Below are positions 5,481-8,716 of a DNA stretch of 8,716 nucleotides, piece by piece (the first letter of the stretch is position 1; the number at the start of each line of letters is the position of its first letter). The notes under the pieces were generated by a model. The model was not told where the DNA came from. It searched no databases and saw only the letters and a program-made list of their open reading frames with translations. The translations under genes and the position numbers were made by a program. The DNA lies in assembly GCA_030621655.1 (NCBI GenBank), contig JAUXHH010000060.1, positions 1-8,716 on the forward strand, given 5' to 3'. This stretch comes from Desulfobacterales bacterium. GTDB lineage: Bacteria; Desulfobacterota; Desulfobulbia; Desulfobulbales; BM004.

Positions 5481-5527
5481 TCCCACATAAAAAAGCCCTG
5501 CAAAAAGCAGGGCTTTTTTATGTGGGA
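5481..5527. terminator. Very strong, probably bidirectional terminator after csp
   Basis: Perfect 21-base arms (5481-5501 and 5507-5527) surround an AAAAA loop. Each arm contains the GC core GCCCTGC/GCAGGGC with an A6/T6 run, so both strands give a hairpin followed by six T. It ends the csp transcript. It could also stop minus-strand transcription from the fetB side, though no minus-strand gene is seen there. Confidence 0.95.
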
Positions 5528-5560
5528 CTTCCTCCAAAGTATCCTCCCGCAATAACAATA

Positions 5561-5590
5561 TTGCATCCTTTTCTCCACACTCGTGATATA
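5561..5590 (+). promoter_or_regulatory. Putative promoter of the FetB-like gene
   Basis: TTGCAT (5561-5566) and GATATA (5585-5590) are separated by 18 bp. The start codon follows about 70 bases later. An inverted repeat GCAAT/ATTGC (5549-5564) overlaps the -35 and could be an operator. Confidence 0.35.
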
Positions 5591-5658
5591 CTCTGTCCAT
5601 TTGTGAGGCTGCACTATATCGCTGCTGTAATCCTTAATTCTGTCAGGTCACACATCCA

Positions 5659-6390
5659 ATGAAAAACACAATACAAGTAATTCCTGTTATAAACCTGGCC
5701 CTTGCTTTTATTCCTGTTATCGCGGTCATTGTGATCCATCACCTCTGGTCGCAGGGATACAGGAACAGTCTCTATGCTGTTTCCCGCATGCTGGTTCAGC
5801 TTTTGCTGATAGGATATTTCCTGTCGTACATTTTTGACTCAAATAGCGGTTTGGTCATCCTGACAATTGTGACGGTCATGGTTTTTATCGCCAGCTGGAT
5901 CTCCCTGCGCACCATAAGAAACAAACAACTGCTCCTCTACCCGAAAGCCCTCCTTTCCCTGATAATAGGAGGGGGTATAACCTTGATTCTCGTTACCCAG
6001 TTTGTCTTAGATCTTGCACCCTGGTATTTACCCAGCTATTTTATTCCCCTTGCCGGTATGATCTTTGCCAATGCCATGAACAGCGTAAGCCTTGCCGCAG
6101 ACAGGCTGGAAGCGGAGATTGACAGGGATGTCGAATATGAAAAGGCACGCAATATTGCTTTCAGGGCATCCCTTATCCCCATTACCAATTCACTGCTTGC
6201 CGTGGGACTTGTTTCCATCCCCGGCATGATGACCGGCCAGATATTATCCGGGGTGTCACCTCTCATAGCAGCACGATACCAGATTATGGTCATGTGCATG
6301 GTGTTTGGCGCAGCCGGAATATCTTCTGCCTGTTTTCTGACACTGGTCAAGCCGAATTTTGCCCTAAAGGATACGTTGACCTCTCCATAG
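5659..6390 (+). CDS. FetB/UPF0014-family ABC transporter permease, orphan
   Basis: The 243-residue inner-membrane protein has about seven membrane segments (near 9-28, 38-59, 63-84, 95-117, 122-146, 171-191 and 207-230). Family hallmarks are present: the NSLYAVSRMLVQLLLIG opening region, PLAGMIFANAMNSVSLAADRL (130-150), and AVGLVSIPGMMTGQILSGVSPL (181-202) followed by RYQIMVM. In E. coli, FetA (ATPase) and FetB export iron. No ATPase gene adjoins this one, so its partner must be elsewhere, if it has one. The loop between DRLEAEI and SLIP is short (16 residues), and I do not see the LALGAT..EA segment remembered from typical FetB, which would contact the ATPase. The ribosome site is weak (AGGT, about 12 bases before ATG). 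Substrate is uncertain. Confidence 0.8.
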   Translation: MKNTIQVIPVINLALAFIPVIAVIVIHHLWSQGYRNSLYAVSRMLVQLLLIGYFLSYIFDSNSGLVILTIVTVMVFIASWISLRTIRNKQLLLYPKALLSLIIGGGITLILVTQFVLDLAPWYLPSYFIPLAGMIFANAMNSVSLAADRLEAEIDRDVEYEKARNIAFRASLIPITNSLLAVGLVSIPGMMTGQILSGVSPLIAARYQIMVMCMVFGAAGISSACFLTLVKPNFALKDTLTSP

Positions 6391-6396
6391 CAGGCT

Positions 6397-6428
6397 GAAA
6401 AAAGACCGTGTTTTTTCTTTTTTTTATA
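6397..6428 (+). terminator. Weak A/T-rich terminator after the FetB-like gene
   Basis: GAAAAAA (6397-6403) can pair with TTTTTTC (6411-6417), followed by a long T-run. The stem is almost all A-T, so efficiency is doubtful. Confidence 0.4.
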
Positions 6429-6436
6429 TTTTCCTC

Positions 6437-6466
6437 TTGCCCATCATAAAATATGTATGCTATATA
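6437..6466 (+). promoter_or_regulatory. Promoter of the HD-GYP gene
   Basis: TTGCCC (6437-6442), an 18-bp spacer, and TATATA (6461-6466) preceded by TGC. This is the same extended -10 (TGCTATA) and spacer length as the promoters at 3724 and 4570, but without the CCAC...GTGG palindrome after it. Confidence 0.5.
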
Positions 6467-6520
6467 GTGTATACTTTAATTTTACTATAACTACATGTTG
6501 TATGATAAAGCCTGGTTCTG

Positions 6521-7168
6521 TTGCAGGCTTTGCCAGACATAAAACTGTACAGCCGCAATAAAGCAGGTCGGAAACCGTCAGAACTCATGGGCATACTGTT
6601 CGCACTCGCAAAAGCTCTGGAAGCAAGAGATGACAATACATCCAGCCATTCATTAAACGTCACAAAATACTCAATGTTGCTCGGCGAGCATCTCGGCCTT
6701 GATACAGAGGAACTTAGGTCCCTGAGCCAGGGTGCCTTACTGCATGATCTCGGCAAGATCGGTATACCGGATGACATTTTAAAAAAACCGGGCAACCTGG
6801 ATGACTCCGAGTTTGAGATCATCAAAAAGCATCCCACGCTGACTTCAGAGATATTAGACTCCCTGGAAACATCAGATCACTTTGCAGCAATTGCGCGTTC
6901 CCACCACGAAAGGTGGGACGGCACAGGCTACCCGGACGGCCTGAACGGCGAAAACATCCCGCTCCTTGCCCGCATCGTGGCCATAGCAGATGCCTGGGAT
7001 GCCATGACCAGCAACAGGGTATACAGGGATGCAATGAGTGAGAACATTGCGCTCGATATATTTGAAAGGGAAAAAGACTCTGGTCAGTGGGACCCCTACC
7101 TGACAGACAAATTCATTGAACTTATTCGCCAGGGAAAAGGTTCTAATGATTATACTATGTGTGTTTGA
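6521..7168 (+). CDS. Stand-alone HD-GYP domain cyclic-di-GMP phosphodiesterase
   Basis: The product is at most 215 residues and consists almost wholly of an HD-GYP domain; such enzymes hydrolyse c-di-GMP, usually to GMP. The metal and catalytic residues are all visible: ALEARDDNTSSHS with His43, LLHDLGKIGIP with His75/Asp76 and Lys79, His104 in IKKHP, HHERWDGTGYP with His128/His129 and the GYP triplet at 136-138, and Asp157 in ARIVAIADAWDAM. There is no receiver, PAS, GAF or membrane sensor part, so input must come from expression or partners. The start is uncertain: the frame opens after a TAA at 6506, candidates are TTG 6521, TTG 6530 and ATG 6587, and none has a good ribosome site. The ATG would still keep the whole domain. 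It has its own promoter at 6437 and no clear terminator before the convergent deformylase-like gene. Confidence 0.9.
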   Translation: MQALPDIKLYSRNKAGRKPSELMGILFALAKALEARDDNTSSHSLNVTKYSMLLGEHLGLDTEELRSLSQGALLHDLGKIGIPDDILKKPGNLDDSEFEIIKKHPTLTSEILDSLETSDHFAAIARSHHERWDGTGYPDGLNGENIPLLARIVAIADAWDAMTSNRVYRDAMSENIALDIFEREKDSGQWDPYLTDKFIELIRQGKGSNDYTMCV

Positions 7169-7202
7169 GTATTTTTTTTAAAAAACCTCTCCCTGCCTCT
7201 AA

Positions 7203-7259
7203 CCCGCATTGCTATCACCATTCACTATTAAATGCTGAAATGTTTGTGAGAAATGCGGG
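7203..7259. repeat. Inverted repeat between convergent genes
   Basis: CCCGCATT (7203-7210) and AATGCGGG (7252-7259) are perfect 8-base arms around a 41-base loop, in the 186-bp gap between the HD-GYP gene and the convergent deformylase-like gene. No T-run follows on either strand, so it is not a normal terminator. The rest of the gap shows nothing recognisable. Confidence 0.4.
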
Positions 7260-7354
7260 CTAAGAAGAGATTGATTATGCCGGTGAAGGTTCCGACCTGT
7301 CAAAAAACTGATTCAAATAGCATCAGGCTGGTCGTATAATTGCTGTAAAGCAAA

Positions 7355-7957
7355 TCAACGGGCAATCAATGATAAAGCATGACCATCTGCCCAATAATCT
7401 ATATTAAGCACCCCATTCAGATGATCAATTTCATGTTCCAGTAACGCTGCGTCATGATTTCTTGCTATCAGGGTTCTTTCCCTGTTGTCCAACCCTTTAT
7501 ACTTTAACTTTATATATGCAGAGCGTTTAATAATTTTATTGTCACCCTTGGGGACGGACATGCAATCATCTTTAGCTGCATACACCCCTTCCCTTGCTAG
7601 TATTTGAGGATTAATCAATACTTTAATCTCCCCGTTTAAACCGCAGACAATCAGTCTCTCCAATATGCCAACCTGCGGTGCGGCCAAACCTCTCGGTATT
7701 GAACTTTTTGCAAATAAATCAATCATTGTCCGATAATGTAAAGTAGCAATCATATGATTACTTAAAGAAACTATATGATTATCAATATGGTCTATCGGCT
7801 CTGAAATTTGACGCAGGATGGGATCAGGATATTGTACTATTTTCAACACATTATTGTTCTTTTTATAGAAACCTAAAAACATTGCAATTCCTATAGCGAT
7901 AACAGCAACATGCAATCCAACTATCAGAAGACTTTTTTTATTCAGCCACGCATTCAT
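7355..7957 (-). CDS. Peptide deformylase-like protein with N-terminal membrane anchor
   Basis: Peptide deformylases remove the formyl group from the initiator Met of new proteins. This 200-residue member keeps the fold signatures: YPDPILRQISEPI (43-55), motif 1 as PRGLAAPQVG (88-97), motif 2 as DDCMS (130-134), and motif 3 HEIDH (175-179). The metal ligands Cys132, His175 and His179 and the catalytic Glu176 are intact. Two things are unusual. Residues about 9-30 form a membrane segment (SLLIVGLHVAVIAIGIAMFL), whereas housekeeping deformylases are soluble. The first Gly of GxGLAAxQ is Pro and the EGCLS motif is DDCMS. It is therefore probably a specialised or diverged paralogue, not the main def gene, which normally sits beside fmt. 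Its ATG overlaps the ygbA stop (ATGA), implying translational coupling. Activity and which side of the membrane it faces are unknown. Confidence 0.85.
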   Translation of the reverse strand: MNAWLNKKSLLIVGLHVAVIAIGIAMFLGFYKKNNNVLKIVQYPDPILRQISEPIDHIDNHIVSLSNHMIATLHYRTMIDLFAKSSIPRGLAAPQVGILERLIVCGLNGEIKVLINPQILAREGVYAAKDDCMSVPKGDNKIIKRSAYIKLKYKGLDNRERTLIARNHDAALLEHEIDHLNGVLNIDYWADGHALSLIAR

Positions 7958-8328
7958 TTCTCTTTCTTCGGCCCCGGTTCTTTTTTCCTGCCGTCAATCA
8001 TGTGCCCGATGGCAAGCAGGGGATGATGCCATATCATTCGGGGCCCGGCATACCGCATGATATTACGTATTTTTTCTCGCATCTTCGGCTTATAACAATG
8101 GATTGGACAGTTGCCGCATGTTGTCTTGTTTTCCTGAAACGGACAGTTTTTAAGCCGGAATCGTGTGTATTCCACAAGCTCCCTGCATTCGTGGCAGAGT
8201 TTATACCCCCTTGTGGGGTGTTCCCCCCTGGTATGGTGATGATCCCTGCAGTGAATACCGATCATGTATTCTACAGTTTTCTGCTCTCTTTTCATGCGTG
8301 GGTGCATAGGGGGCTTGACTTTCTCCAT
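7954..8328 (-). CDS. ygbA: YgbA-family nitrosative-stress-associated Cys-rich protein
   Basis: This 124-residue protein fits the 'nitrous oxide-stimulated promoter' (YgbA_NO) family. Visible hallmarks are a first Cys in MIGIHCRDHH (Cys27), CHEC (45-48), CPF (Cys62), CGNCPIHCYKP (71-81) and MRYAGPRMIWHHP (91-103). The seven Cys could bind a metal or Fe-S cluster, but that is inference. In enterobacteria ygbA is repressed by NsrR and linked to recovery from nitric oxide. The start is uncertain: ATG 8328 gives an N-terminal extension, while the in-frame ATG at 8295 (MKREQKTVEYMIGIHC) fits remembered family members better. Neither has a clear ribosome site. It lies between an unknown gene (23-bp gap upstream) and the deformylase-like gene (4-bp overlap downstream), so the three are likely one operon read right to left. 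Confidence 0.85.
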   Translation of the reverse strand: MEKVKPPMHPRMKREQKTVEYMIGIHCRDHHHTRGEHPTRGYKLCHECRELVEYTRFRLKNCPFQENKTTCGNCPIHCYKPKMREKIRNIMRYAGPRMIWHHPLLAIGHMIDGRKKEPGPKKEK

Positions 8329-8351
8329 GCTTATTTTACAAGAGCAATGAT

Positions 8352-8716
8352 TTATTCAGTTATTTGCCTGGCCGGATAAACCTGGATCAGTTTGCCTGCT
8401 GCAGCGGGTTCAAAACCTAAATTATGGGCAATTTCACTCCAGCTTTTACCCTGTTTTCTGTATTGCTCCACCAATACTTCCGGCTGCTGTTTCCCGGCAT
8501 GGGCAAGGATAAAAACCAGGTTCATTGCCTTTTCATTCAGGCCGGATAATCTTAGTTTGTTAATCTCTTCAGGCTTAATCCGATAGAATTCACCAATTAT
8601 TTCATCCGCAACCCTGACGCCGGCCTCTTCAACAGGCATGCCGGACCCGAGAGCTTCCAACAGTGGATCATTCTTGATCTTTTCCTGTTGCGACAGCCCG
8701 GAAATAATTTTTGCCC
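8352..8716 (-). CDS. Helical protein of unknown function, C-terminal part only
   Basis: The frame is open to the window edge (last complete codon 8712-8714), so the start lies beyond it; 120 residues are visible. No named family is recognised. The sequence is helical and charged, with ISGLSQQEKIKNDPL at the visible start and PVEEAGVRVADEIIGEFYRIKPEEINKLRLSG in the middle. Near the end is VLVEQYRKQGKSWSEIAHNLGF, a pattern (YR..GKSWSEIA..LG) I recall from small helical repeat proteins in deltaproteobacteria, sometimes next to Spy-like genes. No membrane segment is seen in the visible part. It is the first visible gene of the minus-strand cluster with ygbA and the deformylase-like gene, 23 bp before ygbA. 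Confidence 0.7.
   Translation of the reverse strand, partial: AKIISGLSQQEKIKNDPLLEALGSGMPVEEAGVRVADEIIGEFYRIKPEEINKLRLSGLNEKAMNLVFILAHAGKQQPEVLVEQYRKQGKSWSEIAHNLGFEPAAAGKLIQVYPARQITE

Noticed and set aside
7340..7353. Small hairpin TTGCT/AGCAA after the deformylase-like gene as a terminator
   Set aside because: The stem is only 5 bp with a mixed tail and no T-run, too weak to call.
8002..8379. Plus-strand open frame of 125 codons opposite ygbA
   Set aside because: The minus strand here encodes a clear YgbA-family protein; the plus frame has no recognisable features.

Overview
The window reads as a chromosomal segment of moderate GC content from a Gram-negative bacterium. It is most likely a deltaproteobacterium (Desulfobacterota, possibly near Desulfobulbales). 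That guess rests on remembered similarity of several proteins and on the mix of an HD-GYP protein, YgbA and an Mrr-like membrane protein; no database was searched. I see no tRNA, rRNA, CRISPR array, insertion sequence or phage gene.

Layout. (1) 1-2836: a divergent envelope-stress module. A Spy/ZraP-like periplasmic chaperone gene on the minus strand, broken by one in-frame TAA, faces a baeSR two-component pair on the plus strand. The 247-bp gap between them holds a good spy promoter with four TCTTCC-type boxes phased at 10-11 bp, the expected layout for a BaeR (OmpR-family) operator. (2) 3002-3640, minus strand: a small membrane protein of unknown function. Its upstream region holds a clear intrinsic terminator, preceded by a segment that resembles a diverged GEMM-I (cyclic-di-GMP-I type) aptamer. 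(3) 3724-4953, plus strand: a membrane-anchored Mrr-like protein whose catalytic Lys is replaced by Arg, then an 85-residue Cys-pair protein. The two have nearly the same promoter plus start-site palindrome. (4) 4954-5527: a terminator that may end a small RNA, a cold-shock protein with a structured leader, and a terminator with perfect 21-bp arms. (5) 5659-7168, plus strand: a FetB/UPF0014-type permease without its ATPase, then a stand-alone HD-GYP phosphodiesterase. (6) 7355-8716, minus strand: a compact cluster of an unknown protein (cut by the window edge), YgbA, and a peptide-deformylase-like protein with an N-terminal membrane anchor and altered motifs.

How they fit together. baeSR and the broken spy gene form one regulatory unit. 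The HD-GYP enzyme would hydrolyse c-di-GMP, and the candidate aptamer would sense a cyclic dinucleotide if real; no direct link is shown. The cluster most likely to be under-described is YgbA plus the anchored deformylase-like protein, joined by an ATGA overlap: it couples a nitrosative-stress protein to an enzyme class whose Fe(II) form is sensitive to oxidation.
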